The position numbers and the translations under genes were made by a program. Source: Roseivirga sp. (GTDB taxonomy: Bacteria; Bacteroidota; Bacteroidia; Cytophagales; Cyclobacteriaceae). Taken from it: 64,000 nucleotides of DNA. The stretch is taken from assembly GCA_021404565.1 (NCBI GenBank), contig JAAWWF010000006.1, forward strand, positions 124,001-188,000, written 5' to 3'. Positions 26,728 to 35,354 of the stretch are shown here, one piece after another. The notes under the pieces were generated by a model. That model did no database searches and was not told where the DNA came from. It saw only the letters and a list, made by a program, of their open reading frames with translations. Numbering within the stretch: the stretch's first letter is position 1; the number at the start of each line of letters is the position of its first letter.

Positions 26728-27605
26728 TATTCTCCGGTTTTACAGACGAAGCAAGCGATAGTTTGGAAGGACAAATCCAGGCCACACAAACATTGGGTTG
26801 GCAATACCTGTCAGCCAGAACTTTCAGAGGCCAGAATATTCACGAGTTAAGTGATTACAATTTCGAGGTCATTTGCGAAAAGCTCACAGTAAGCAATATC
26901 AAAGTTGCCGAATTTGGCACCTTGATCGGAAACTGGGCCAAGGAAATTAAATCCGATTGGTCTGTTACTTTGGCAGAAGTGGAGCGATGTATTCCCCGTA
27001 TGCAAAAACTCTCCGTGAAGTATGCCAGAATCATGTCATACGCACAAGAGCCCTGGGGGAATGAACAATATGAGCAGGAGCGATTCAGGAGATTGAGAGC
27101 CATTACTGAGCGCTTCGCAGATGCCGGCCTCATGGCCTTACATGAGAACTGTATGAACTGGGGTGGCTTTTCGTCTGAGCATTCACTGAGACTGCTGGAG
27201 GAAGTACCCGATCTCAAACTCGTATTTGATACAGGTAACCCTGTTTTTCAGCGTGACAGATCCAAGCCTGAACCTCATCCCTGGCAGGATTCACTGGAGT
27301 TTTACCATAAGGTTAAAGAGGCTGTTGTCCACGTACATATTAAGGATGCGACTATGCCTGTGGACGAAGAGGAACCGCATTATACCTTTCCCGGTAAAGG
27401 AGATGCTCACCTTGAAGCCATTATTGAAGAGCTTATCAAATCGAATTATAAGGGTTTTGTTGCCATTGAGCCGCATATTGCTAAGGTTTTTCACAACCCT
27501 GATGAGAATAAGGATGAAAGCCGTGCTTATGATCTTTACATCGATTACGGCAGGCAATTTGAAAAACTAGTCATGCAAATTCAGACCCGTCTGGCCCGTG
27601 ATTAA
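26724..27605 (+). CDS. Sugar phosphate isomerase/epimerase family (AP-endonuclease-2 fold) protein
   Basis: A 293-residue TIM-barrel protein of the xylose-isomerase-like family, with the expected metal-ligand motifs: MALHENCMNWGGF (Glu), LVFDTGNPVF (Asp), VVHVHIKDAT (His) and FVAIEPHIAK (Glu). The start is MIFSGFTDEASD at 26724, overlapping the previous stop as ATGA; the frame continues upstream by eight codons. Relatives isomerise or epimerise ketoses, or dehydrate inosose (IolE/IolI type). With the preceding oxidoreductase it could form a two-step polyol or sugar conversion. The exact reaction is not determinable here. Confidence 0.85.
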   Translation: MIFSGFTDEASDSLEGQIQATQTLGWQYLSARTFRGQNIHELSDYNFEVICEKLTVSNIKVAEFGTLIGNWAKEIKSDWSVTLAEVERCIPRMQKLSVKYARIMSYAQEPWGNEQYEQERFRRLRAITERFADAGLMALHENCMNWGGFSSEHSLRLLEEVPDLKLVFDTGNPVFQRDRSKPEPHPWQDSLEFYHKVKEAVVHVHIKDATMPVDEEEPHYTFPGKGDAHLEAIIEELIKSNYKGFVAIEPHIAKVFHNPDENKDESRAYDLYIDYGRQFEKLVMQIQTRLARD

Positions 27606-28602
27606 AGCTATTTCATATCCAAGAGCAGCAGTGGTTGGTAATCCTTCCGATGGCTTTTTTGGAAAAACCATCGCCTTTCCCTTTAGCAACTTCCAGGTGG
27701 AGGCCCGGTTAACTGTACGGGATAGTATCGTTATATCTCAAGGCGAAGATGGTACTAACCTCGGACTCGCTGCTCTTTATCAGGCATATCTTCAAAAGGG
27801 GGTTGATAAGAAAAACCCATTGCTTAGCGCTTCGGTCAAAAGGTTTTACGAATACTGTCAGACTGAGAGCATAGACCTTCATGATGAGGGGTTTGAAATC
27901 GAATTTGAAAGCACGATTCCAAGAGAAGTAGGACTTGCAGGGTCAAGCGCGATCATTACGGCAATCTTCAGAACCTTACTTGCCTACTATAGGGTTGATA
28001 TACCCAGAGAACTGCTGGCCAACCTGATCCTGGAGGTGGAAACGCTGGAGCTGGGGATCAGTGCTGGTTTACAGGATAGGGTAGTCCAGGTGTATGAAAA
28101 GCCGGTTTATATGGATTTCGATAAAGAATTGATGGCTGAGCGAGACTATGGGGAATACGAGGTTCTGGCTCCTGAGCTTTTTCAAAACATCTATATAGCC
28201 TATCGGAGGACTGGAGCTGAAAGTTCCGATATTGTTCACAATGACCTCGGCAGCAGGTATCAAATGGGAGACCAGAAGGTACATGGAGTGATGAAAGAAC
28301 TAAGCAGTCTCACTGAAAGCTTCCTGGATGAGTTGAAGGGAGGAGGGAGTTCCGTGCGTATAAGCGAATATATGAACCGGAATTTTGATCTGCGACAGTC
28401 CATCTGCGCCATTTCCAGGAATAACCTGGAGATGATCGACATCGCTCGAAGCGAAGGTGCAAGTGCAAAATTCACAGGCTCCGGAGGGGCTATTATCGGG
28501 GTTTTCGAATCTCAGGATATGTATGAACGCCTGAAAGCTTCATTTTTAGAGAAAGACATTCAAATCTTTGAGCCGACAATTGTAAGCACAGAAACATGGT
28601 AA
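27598..28602 (+). CDS. Glucuronokinase-like GHMP sugar 1-kinase
   Basis: A 334-residue GHMP kinase. It shows a near-complete set of features of plant glucuronokinase: GNPSDGFFGKTIAF (14-27), the ATP loop PREVGLAGSSAI (108-119), LGISAGLQDRVVQVY (152-166), and AKFTGSGGA (290-298). By family it phosphorylates a sugar or uronic acid at C1 using ATP, giving for example glucuronate 1-phosphate. The start is a GTG within an 8-base overlap with the previous gene. The next gene, overlapping by seven bases, encodes a GalU-like nucleotidyltransferase, the right partner to turn a sugar 1-phosphate into a UDP-sugar. Confidence 0.87.
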   Translation: MIKAISYPRAAVVGNPSDGFFGKTIAFPFSNFQVEARLTVRDSIVISQGEDGTNLGLAALYQAYLQKGVDKKNPLLSASVKRFYEYCQTESIDLHDEGFEIEFESTIPREVGLAGSSAIITAIFRTLLAYYRVDIPRELLANLILEVETLELGISAGLQDRVVQVYEKPVYMDFDKELMAERDYGEYEVLAPELFQNIYIAYRRTGAESSDIVHNDLGSRYQMGDQKVHGVMKELSSLTESFLDELKGGGSSVRISEYMNRNFDLRQSICAISRNNLEMIDIARSEGASAKFTGSGGAIIGVFESQDMYERLKASFLEKDIQIFEPTIVSTETW

Positions 28603-29465
28603 GGAAAGCGATCATACCCGCAGCGGGTTTAGGTACCCGAATGCTGCCGGCCACCAAGGCGGTCCCAAAAGAAATGTTGACCATCGTTGACAAACCTGTG
28701 ATTCAATATGTGGTAGAAGAGGCGATTGATTCAGGAATTGCCCACATTCTGGTCATCACCTCAAAAGGCAAAAACAGTATGCGGGATCATTTTTCCAAAG
28801 ATTTTCCCAATGCCGCTTATTATAGAGAAAAGGGCAAAACAGAGGTACTTGAAAGACTCGAAACTATTGGTCATTGCAAAATTGAGTTTATAGAACAGTC
28901 TGATTTAAACGGTCTTGGCGGAGCTATTTACCTCGGCAAAGACTTTATTGGTGATGAACCTTTTGCTGTATTGCTGGGCGACACGATTTGCGATTTTGAA
29001 GACAGGAATCCGGTTTTGGGACAGCTGATTGATGTTTACAATCAGTTTAAGTCTTCCGTGACGGCCATTGAAGAAGTGCCTGCCGACTATGTCAATCGCT
29101 ATGGTATTATGGGAGGGGACGCACTGTCAGACGGAATATATAAGGTAAGCCAGTGGGTAGAGAAGCCTGAACCTGAGCTGGCACCATCACGCCTGGCCAT
29201 AGCCGCACGATATGTTTTTACTCCGGCCATCTTTCAATGCCTCGAAAAGACAACCAAAGGCCGGAACAATGAATTGCAGGTGACAGATGCCATGCACAAC
29301 CTCCTCAACGCTGAAGACATGTATGGCCTTCAGTTTAAAGGTACCCGCTTCGATGTAGGCAATCCTCTGGGCTTTATCAAAACCAACCTGCATTTTGGCC
29401 TGAAAGAGGCGAAGATGGGTGAGGAGTTAAGGGACTGGTTGGGGAACGAAACCCCTGGCTTGTGA
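28596..29465 (+). CDS. galU-like: UTP-sugar-1-phosphate uridylyltransferase, GalU type
   Basis: A 289-residue nucleotidyltransferase with the GalU signature IPAAGLGTRMLPATKAVPKEM, here positions 7-27 partly quoted, plus FAVLLGDTICDF (metal Asp), VEKPEPELAPS and NELQVTDAMHNLL. GalU makes UDP-glucose from glucose 1-phosphate. Its placement as the last of five overlapping genes, directly after a glucuronokinase-like gene (7-base overlap), raises the possibility that it uses glucuronate 1-phosphate or a related ester. A housekeeping UDP-glucose role is the conservative alternative. Confidence 0.88.
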   Translation: MVRKAIIPAAGLGTRMLPATKAVPKEMLTIVDKPVIQYVVEEAIDSGIAHILVITSKGKNSMRDHFSKDFPNAAYYREKGKTEVLERLETIGHCKIEFIEQSDLNGLGGAIYLGKDFIGDEPFAVLLGDTICDFEDRNPVLGQLIDVYNQFKSSVTAIEEVPADYVNRYGIMGGDALSDGIYKVSQWVEKPEPELAPSRLAIAARYVFTPAIFQCLEKTTKGRNNELQVTDAMHNLLNAEDMYGLQFKGTRFDVGNPLGFIKTNLHFGLKEAKMGEELRDWLGNETPGL

Positions 29466-29785
29466 CAGCTGGGTTCGAAGTGGAGAAAGGCTAAGTCTTA
29501 TCGTCATTCCGAGTGTAACACAGTGGAGCGTGGGAATCTCCCTGTTATGTATGCTGATGATAGTAATTTTCAGGTTTTAGCTCTGGATAGAGATAGTCGA
29601 AATATCTCGTGTACCTATACATCCTTGAATATGGTTGACTCCTAAAGAGGACTAGGGTTCATACCGGTCCAACTTCTTGTGCTGAAGTATAGTAGTCCGA
29701 CCTCATGACTCATTCACTATTCAAAATCCATCATTCAATATTCTTAGAGCATTCGATCACCTTCACGCACATATCTGACAATTAT
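29466..29785. other. 320-base intergenic region with degenerate repeats
   Basis: Between the end of the GalU gene and the end of the convergent GDPD gene. It holds GTCATTCCGAG (29502-29512) followed by GGAGCGTGGGAATCTC-like text, a degenerate form of a common bacterial intergenic repeat, and a 6-bp stem GAGATA/TATCTC at 29590-29608. No open frame with coding character and no clear terminator were seen. Confidence 0.45.
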
Positions 29786-30580
29786 CTATGGTCTTTCGTC
29801 TGACGTCCAAAGCCCCTTAATGGCCTTAGGATATTCAGTGAAGAAACCTGTGGCTCCGAGTTCCTCCAAGACTGAAACCTCTGCTTTGTTTTCTACAGTC
29901 TTTACCCTTTCTCCCTCTTCCATCCAGGCCCAGATTTTCTTATTGCCTTTCTTCGCATGCCTGATGATTCGGGGAGTTAGCACCGTCATTTTGCCAAATT
30001 TCACGGAGATCATCAGAATGTCTGACTTCAATGCAAATAGTGCATCAAGCCTCAAAAAACTGGAATAGATCAGCTTCTTTACTTCTACAGTGGCCGCCCC
30101 ATAGTTCCAATCTGGTTTTGATGCCTTAAAAGCATCAACCATGTCGTCATACTTGCTTACAATCACTACCTGGTTAGCCATGTCATAGTCTTCCACCAGG
30201 TCAATGATCAGGGGTACTGCTGCCAGGTCTGCTGTATGCACATCCAGCAGTACTTTAATGACAGGGTAGGTTTCAAAAACCTGTCTGAGTGTGGGCACCT
30301 GGATTTTAGCTTCCCTAAAAGGAAATGCACCGTCTTTTTCAAAATTATAACCCGCGTTGAGCTGTTGAAGCTCTTCCAGGTTCAGATCAGCAATGAGAGA
30401 TTGATGGCCTGTGGTCCGGTCAGTATGTTCATCGTGAAAGAGGATGATCTGCCGGTCTTTGGTCAGTTGAAGGTCCATTTCAATTCTCCATTCCGGATTA
30501 ATCGATTGACAGTTCTGAATGGCTTCCAGGGTGTTTTCGGGAAATTCACCTCGTCCACAGGCGTAACAGATTACTTCCAT
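29786..30580 (-). CDS. Glycerophosphodiester phosphodiesterase-like protein, altered active site
   Basis: A 264-residue GDPD-domain protein. Recognisable are PENTLEAI (14-21), the metal pair E34 and D36 in RIEMDLQLTKD, and LFHDEHTDRTTG with H49. However, the segment that normally reads AHRG before PENT is YACGRGEF here (6-13), so the first catalytic histidine is absent. A C-terminal Glu and Trp region (KKIWAWMEEGERV) is conserved in place. No signal peptide, so it is cytoplasmic. It may be inactive, have a different substrate, or use another acid. It converges with the galU-like gene and precedes a small membrane-protein gene on the same strand. Confidence 0.8.
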   Translation of the reverse strand: MEVICYACGRGEFPENTLEAIQNCQSINPEWRIEMDLQLTKDRQIILFHDEHTDRTTGHQSLIADLNLEELQQLNAGYNFEKDGAFPFREAKIQVPTLRQVFETYPVIKVLLDVHTADLAAVPLIIDLVEDYDMANQVVIVSKYDDMVDAFKASKPDWNYGAATVEVKKLIYSSFLRLDALFALKSDILMISVKFGKMTVLTPRIIRHAKKGNKKIWAWMEEGERVKTVENKAEVSVLEELGATGFFTEYPKAIKGLWTSDERP

Positions 30581-30622
30581 AAGTTGATCAATTGAAATAG
30601 AGGTTTTGAAACAAAAATAGTG

Positions 30623-30910
30623 CTACTTTTTGGCATCAATCCGCTCCTTGATCTTGTCCATGACAGGTTCCGCTAATCTGATTATAAACGAGAGCAGGAA
30701 AATGATGGGAATACCGAAAACGATGAAAACCAGTATGATGCCTCGTATATTTTTGGCGAAGGTTTTTACACCTTCTGTCAGATTGGGAGACGCAACCCAG
30801 CTGGCACTGAGGTAGAAGAGTGTTATTGACAGACACCACAAAACTGCTCCAAACAGATAGAACCGTTTAAACTTTTGCTTCTCTATATTTGCCTTGCTCG
30901 TTTTTACCAA
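30623..30910 (-). CDS. Small membrane protein, unknown function
   Basis: A 95-residue protein with two hydrophobic helices (about 20-40 and 57-77) between positively charged ends, a topology typical of small inner-membrane proteins. No family recognised. The only start available is a TTG at 30910, as the in-frame stop lies just upstream. It lies 42 bases upstream of the GDPD-like gene on the same strand and may be co-transcribed. The weak start makes this less certain than its neighbours. Confidence 0.5.
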   Translation of the reverse strand: MVKTSKANIEKQKFKRFYLFGAVLWCLSITLFYLSASWVASPNLTEGVKTFAKNIRGIILVFIVFGIPIIFLLSFIIRLAEPVMDKIKERIDAKK

Positions 30911-31016
30911 TACCTCTGTCGCGTTTTTTTACGTTTTGAAAATATAGGGACTAAATCAGTTTAACCATGAATCACAAACCGTTTTTATCAAGCCAACGAA
31001 TGTTTTAAATTGCCTT

Positions 31017-32399
31017 ATGATCCGAAACCGATTCTTTTTTTCTGTCATAGCTCTGTCCTTTTTCGCAGGCCAGATTTTTGCATTCCAGGGGACTGATTTC
31101 CCATCAGAAGAGGGAGGAGCCACTGAGACCAGCAGTAGGGCTGGGGGTGAATTAACTATGGTAAACCCGGCCGATCTTGGCATTGACGCTCTGGCCCTGG
31201 AGTCGGGGATTCGATCTATTATTCTCCAGGCACTCGATAGTGGGGCCTTTCCGGGCTGCCAGATTCTGTTGGCCAAAGGAGGGAAGGTTTTCTATGAAGA
31301 GTCCTTTGGATACCACACTTATGATAGTCTGAGACCTGTTAAGAATTCTGACATCTACGACCTGGCATCAGTGACTAAAACCACTGCCGCCACATTGAGT
31401 CTGATGAAACTATACGATGATGGGCTTTTTGACCCTGATCAGACCTTCGGTCACTATTTTCCTGATATCGCAAAGGGTAAGAAAAAAGACATGGTGATGC
31501 GTGATGTATTGGCGCATCAGGCCGGTCTGAGGGCATGGATACCCTACTACTCGGTTTCGCGAAAAAAGAATGGCAAGTACAAGCGAAACAGTGTTTCCAG
31601 TGACTCATCGGCTAATTTCCCTTATCGCATTTCAGAAACAGGCCTGTTTCTGCACAAAGACTATCGGACTAAGAAAATCTATAAGATGATTCGCAAGTCT
31701 AAAGTGAGCAAAGATAAGTCTTATCTCTACTCAGGCCTTTCCTTCTACCTCTATCCCGAGCTGATCCAGCGGATAACAGGAAAATCATTTGATCAATATT
31801 TGGAAGATGAGTTTTATGGACCTCTGTCAGCAGAGACTGTAGGATTTAATGCGGGAGAGCGGTTTCCACTGGAAACGATCGTTCCCACCGAGGTTGATTC
31901 ATTTTTTCGCATGCAAACTCTGCATGGGGTAGTGCATGATGAAGGCGCGGCTATGATGCTGGGTGTTTCCGGAAATGCTGGGCTTTTTGCAAACGCCATG
32001 GACCTTGGTAAGGTATATCAAATGCTGCTGAATAGGGGAGAGTATGCCGGGAAGAGGTATCTGAAAGCCTCCACTGTGGAAGAGTTTACCAAATGCCAGT
32101 TTTGTGAGACGGGTAATAAACGGGGAATGGGTTTTGATAAGCCTTTGATTGAGTATGATGAAGCGCGGAGCAGCGTGGCAGAAGCCGCCAGTCCCGGTAG
32201 TTTTGGCCACAGTGGCTATACGGGCACCTTCGTTTGGGCCGACCCTGCCAATGATTTACTGTTTGTATTTCTTTCCAACAGGGTACACCCTACACGTGAT
32301 AATCGCAAGATTTATAGCCTTAGCGTACGCCCAAGAATTCATACCCTGGTATACGACTTGCTGGAAAAGGGACAATCGGGAGTTTCAGACTCAAGGTAA
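31017..32399 (+). CDS. Exported serine hydrolase, beta-lactamase class C family
   Basis: A 460-residue protein with a signal peptide (FFFSVIALSFFAGQIFA) and a penicillin-binding-protein/class C fold. The nucleophile motif is SVTK in DLASVTKTTAATL, the second motif YSG in YLYSGLSFYL, and the third HSG in FGHSGYTGTFVW. These enzymes in Bacteroidota act as esterases or peptidases in the periplasm rather than true beta-lactamases. It is unlinked to neighbours and converges with the CPBP protease gene, 10 bases apart. In some relatives this domain is fused to a GH3 hydrolase; here it stands alone. Confidence 0.88.
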   Translation: MIRNRFFFSVIALSFFAGQIFAFQGTDFPSEEGGATETSSRAGGELTMVNPADLGIDALALESGIRSIILQALDSGAFPGCQILLAKGGKVFYEESFGYHTYDSLRPVKNSDIYDLASVTKTTAATLSLMKLYDDGLFDPDQTFGHYFPDIAKGKKKDMVMRDVLAHQAGLRAWIPYYSVSRKKNGKYKRNSVSSDSSANFPYRISETGLFLHKDYRTKKIYKMIRKSKVSKDKSYLYSGLSFYLYPELIQRITGKSFDQYLEDEFYGPLSAETVGFNAGERFPLETIVPTEVDSFFRMQTLHGVVHDEGAAMMLGVSGNAGLFANAMDLGKVYQMLLNRGEYAGKRYLKASTVEEFTKCQFCETGNKRGMGFDKPLIEYDEARSSVAEAASPGSFGHSGYTGTFVWADPANDLLFVFLSNRVHPTRDNRKIYSLSVRPRIHTLVYDLLEKGQSGVSDSR

Positions 32400-32409
32400 T
32401 CCGGATTTT

Positions 32410-33090
32410 TCAGATACTTCCCTGGGAATAGAAAAGGATGACGGCCAGACTATCCCAAAGGCCGTGTACTATGATAGCGGGCCAAATGCTCCGTTTTGTG
32501 ATGATCACAAAGGCACCTGTAGCCAATGCTCCAGTCATAGCCAGTACAGCAGCGCCCCAGCCGGCATAGGCGTGCCCCAGCCCAAAGATCATAGCTTGTA
32601 CAAACAGTCCAATGATCAGAGCTTTTTTGGTGCCTCCGAAAACCTGGGCTACCCGTTGCATTAGGTATCCTCTGAAGACCATTTCTTCACCAAAGCCAGC
32701 AGACACCCAGGCTACCAGTAGCCAAAGTACCAGTGCTGCGGTATTTCCCTCTATATGCTCGAAAAAGGAATAATCATTGGGTGCCAGTGCCAGCACCTGT
32801 CTAAGCCAATCATTGAAAGGCTGCATGGCCAGTAGTTTAAACGCCAAAAACCCAAGGACTGCCGAAATCAATACCCACCATTTGAAAGGCCATTTAAAAC
32901 CGAAGTCACTCCATTTATGGCCGGATTTTTTGAAGAAGACGGTAATGATAAGAACCATAATGATGGTCCTGACTGGCACTGGTCCATTTGACGGCATATC
33001 CATAAGAGGATATAGATAGCCTGTGAAGAGAAAGTGTGACCCAACCCCAACGAGGATGAGAATGAGGATTTCGATGGCTAATCTTTTCAT
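32410..33090 (-). CDS. CPBP family intramembrane metalloprotease
   Basis: A 226-residue membrane protein with about seven helices and the CAAX/Abi protease motifs: EEMVFR with E135, E136 and R140, then FGLGHAYAG and HGLWDS with the metal-binding histidines. Family members cut prenylated or peptide substrates or function in bacteriocin self-immunity; its own substrate is unknown. It starts at ATG 33090. The gap on its upstream side (33091-33251) contains a short open stretch on the minus strand that may be a relic. Confidence 0.88.
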   Translation of the reverse strand: MKRLAIEILILILVGVGSHFLFTGYLYPLMDMPSNGPVPVRTIIMVLIITVFFKKSGHKWSDFGFKWPFKWWVLISAVLGFLAFKLLAMQPFNDWLRQVLALAPNDYSFFEHIEGNTAALVLWLLVAWVSAGFGEEMVFRGYLMQRVAQVFGGTKKALIIGLFVQAMIFGLGHAYAGWGAAVLAMTGALATGAFVIITKRSIWPAIIVHGLWDSLAVILFYSQGSI

Positions 33091-33251
33091 ATGTGCAGAC
33101 TGGTTGGAACAGGGCTCAGACTACAAAGTAGACAGCTTGGCATCAATAATGTGCTTCTCAAGGAATGCCTGATAAGATTTGCCCAAACTTATGGCATCTT
33201 GTTTTTATGAATCATCAGAGGCGATGTCAGATAAACCTGGCTCTTTCGAGC

Positions 33252-33782
33252 CTATTTGTCAATCTTCTTGCTTTTAAGCTTCCACACCGCAAACGAAGCG
33301 TTGACATTGACCGGACTGAGGGCTTTAAAATCTTTGCCGGTGATTTTCCCCCGCCAACCCACTGTGAATTTAAAAGGATAGCCCCCAATACCGAAGTAAG
33401 GTGAAATAGCAACTATCTGCTTCCTGTAATCTGTGTGATGTGTCAGCTCTGCGCCTAATGTCAAAAACATGGCACTGGCACTTATGCCGAGTTTTGAGCC
33501 GTGAATAAGGTTTTTAGAAGAGATTCCCAGTTCCTGACTGAAGTACCAGGAGATGCTGGCAGGATGAAGAAAGCGCTGCACATTACCCTGCCAAAGCCCG
33601 ACTTCAATTGAATGATAATTAGTCCGTTCACCATCATCGGTCGGGCTGAAGTTATAACCCACAAATAAATTAGTCTCCAAAAATGAACCCCAACCGGGAA
33701 GTTGATTCCGGGTACTGTCCTGGGCGAATAGTTGGGACTGAAAAAATATGCCTAAACACAGAATTAAGATACCGTTGCGCAT
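33252..33782 (-). CDS. Secreted outer-membrane-like protein, unknown function
   Basis: A 176-residue protein with a signal peptide (MRNGILILCLGIFFQSQLFA, cleavage near AQD) and a mature part rich in aromatic and Gly residues arranged as short alternating strands, ending KLKSKKIDK rather than in a terminal Phe. It may be a small outer-membrane barrel or periplasmic protein. Nothing identifies a function. It stands between the CPBP protease gene and dprA on the same strand. Confidence 0.6.
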   Translation of the reverse strand: MRNGILILCLGIFFQSQLFAQDSTRNQLPGWGSFLETNLFVGYNFSPTDDGERTNYHSIEVGLWQGNVQRFLHPASISWYFSQELGISSKNLIHGSKLGISASAMFLTLGAELTHHTDYRKQIVAISPYFGIGGYPFKFTVGWRGKITGKDFKALSPVNVNASFAVWKLKSKKIDK

Positions 33783-33866
33783 GACCCCTGAGCTTTGTTT
33801 GAACCCTTGTAAGACTACAATAAACAGGCCAGAGTTGCTTCGTATTTACTTCTTATTGTGATTTTG

Positions 33867-34973
33867 TCAGGTTAACTGGTACTCTTTACCTGGCAGGGGT
33901 TTGACCAGGCCGGCAAACTCCAGTTGTAGCAAGACTCCCGCCAGCTGATTGAGTGGAATCTCTGATTGCCAGCTAAGTTGGTCGATGTGCAGTTGCTGAC
34001 CGTTTTTCATCAGTGTATCTACTACCTTCTTTTCGTCACGTTCCAATGCCTGATAGCGCTGATTATTATTACGTTCCACAGTATCTTCTTCATTGTCCCA
34101 TCCCAGCTCCTGAACAACATCATTGAAGCCGGTATAAATGCTGGCCCTCAGGCTTTTGATAAGCCAGTTGCAGCCTTCAGAGTAGGGTTTGCCTAATTCT
34201 CCCGGTACGGCAAAGACGGGCCGGTCATAGCTATGAGCAATATTGGCGCTGATCAATGCACCTCCCTTTTTGGCAGCTTCCACCACCACCAATGAGTCAG
34301 ACATGGCGGCTATGATCCTGTTACGGGCGGGAAAGAGCCTTGGGTCAGGTCCGATACCAATCGGGTATTCACTGATCAGGCCTCCGTTTTCCAGCATCTT
34401 TGCTGCCACTTTTCTATGTGCTTTTGGATACACATCTTCCAGCCCTCGAGCCAATACGCCAATGGTGGGCAATGCCTGATCCAATGCTGCCTGGTGGCTT
34501 CTTACATCTATACCATAGGCGAGACCGGAAATGATACTCGCCTGTTGCGTCCTGGCATCCTGCACAATGCGATCTGTTGTATACATTCCGTAATTGGTGG
34601 CTTTTCGGGAGCCTACGATCCCTACAGTTTTGAGGGGATTAAGCTCGACACTTCCTTTGGAGTATAGTACTACCGGTGAATCTGGTACCGCCAGCAGACG
34701 TTTGGGGTAGGAGGCCTCTTTGTAGTAGTGTATGGAAATGTCTGCCTTGAACGATTCATTGATGACTCTTTCTGCCTCAAACAGCAGGTCTTTTTGGCGG
34801 GGAATGAGAGCCGCCAGTTTTTCACCAACTCCCGGTATTTTAGTCAGTTTGGACTTTGGGGTGCTGAGAACTTTTTTGGGACTTTCGAAATAGTTAACCA
34901 GCTGTTTGGAGAGAACCGGGCCGATTTTGGGAATAAGAGATAAGGCTACCTGGTAGAGCTTATCTTCTGTCAC
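33867..34973 (-). CDS. dprA: DNA-processing protein DprA
   Basis: A 368-residue protein that loads RecA onto incoming single-stranded DNA in natural transformation. N-terminal HhH-like region (IPKIGPVLSKQLVNYF and KIPGVGEKLAAL), then the extended Rossmann fold with GIVGSRKATNYG-like VGIVGSRKATNYGMYT, IGVLARGLEDVYPK, FPARNRIIAAMSD and EAAKKGGALISANIA, and a C-terminal winged helix (LHIDQLSWQSEIPLNQLAGV). Start is a GTG that overlaps the MerR gene's stop as GTGA, so the two are translationally coupled, an arrangement common in this phylum. Confidence 0.94.
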   Translation of the reverse strand: MTEDKLYQVALSLIPKIGPVLSKQLVNYFESPKKVLSTPKSKLTKIPGVGEKLAALIPRQKDLLFEAERVINESFKADISIHYYKEASYPKRLLAVPDSPVVLYSKGSVELNPLKTVGIVGSRKATNYGMYTTDRIVQDARTQQASIISGLAYGIDVRSHQAALDQALPTIGVLARGLEDVYPKAHRKVAAKMLENGGLISEYPIGIGPDPRLFPARNRIIAAMSDSLVVVEAAKKGGALISANIAHSYDRPVFAVPGELGKPYSEGCNWLIKSLRASIYTGFNDVVQELGWDNEEDTVERNNNQRYQALERDEKKVVDTLMKNGQQLHIDQLSWQSEIPLNQLAGVLLQLEFAGLVKPLPGKEYQLT

Positions 34974-35308
34974 GGCAGCTGGTTTTTCATATCCTCCAGA
35001 AATACTCTGATCTTTTTTAATGAGGCGATCATCTCGGCCTTATCGGTGATGCTGTTTTTATTCTGCTTAATGTGGTCCTGAGCACCCTGCAGTGTGTAGC
35101 CTTTTTCCTTCACCAGATGGTAGACCATTTTGATTTTTTTCAGATCATCCTGGGTGAATTTGCGATTGCCCTTGCTGTTCTTTTTGGGTTTTATAAAATC
35201 GAACTGAGATTCCCAGAAACGGATCAGGGAAGTAGCAACACCCAGCTCTTTGGCCACCTCACCAATAGTGAAATATTTCTTCTCAATGGGCTTCGCTTTG
35301 TAAGGCAT
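34970..35308 (-). CDS. MerR-family transcriptional regulator
   Basis: A 112-residue protein with an N-terminal MerR winged helix-turn-helix: YFTIGEVAKELGVATSLIRF then WESQFDFIKPKK and QDDLKKIKMVYHLVKEKGYT. The C-terminal part is a short helix without metal-binding cysteines. The truncated form is a typical DprA neighbour in Bacteroidota. It is upstream of dprA with a four-base overlap. It could control dprA or other genes; no target site can be named. Confidence 0.88.
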   Translation of the reverse strand: MPYKAKPIEKKYFTIGEVAKELGVATSLIRFWESQFDFIKPKKNSKGNRKFTQDDLKKIKMVYHLVKEKGYTLQGAQDHIKQNKNSITDKAEMIASLKKIRVFLEDMKNQLP

Positions 35309-35354
35309 ATTAGAAAGTTACATAAAAAGTCTAAAAGAAAAACTTTAAGCTAAG

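Noticed and set aside
33121-33204. Open stretch on minus reading ...SLGKSYQAFLEKHIIDAKLSTL then stop
   Set aside because: It looks protein-like and could be a relic of a gene end, but it has no start codon and a stop directly upstream; 27 codons are too few to call.
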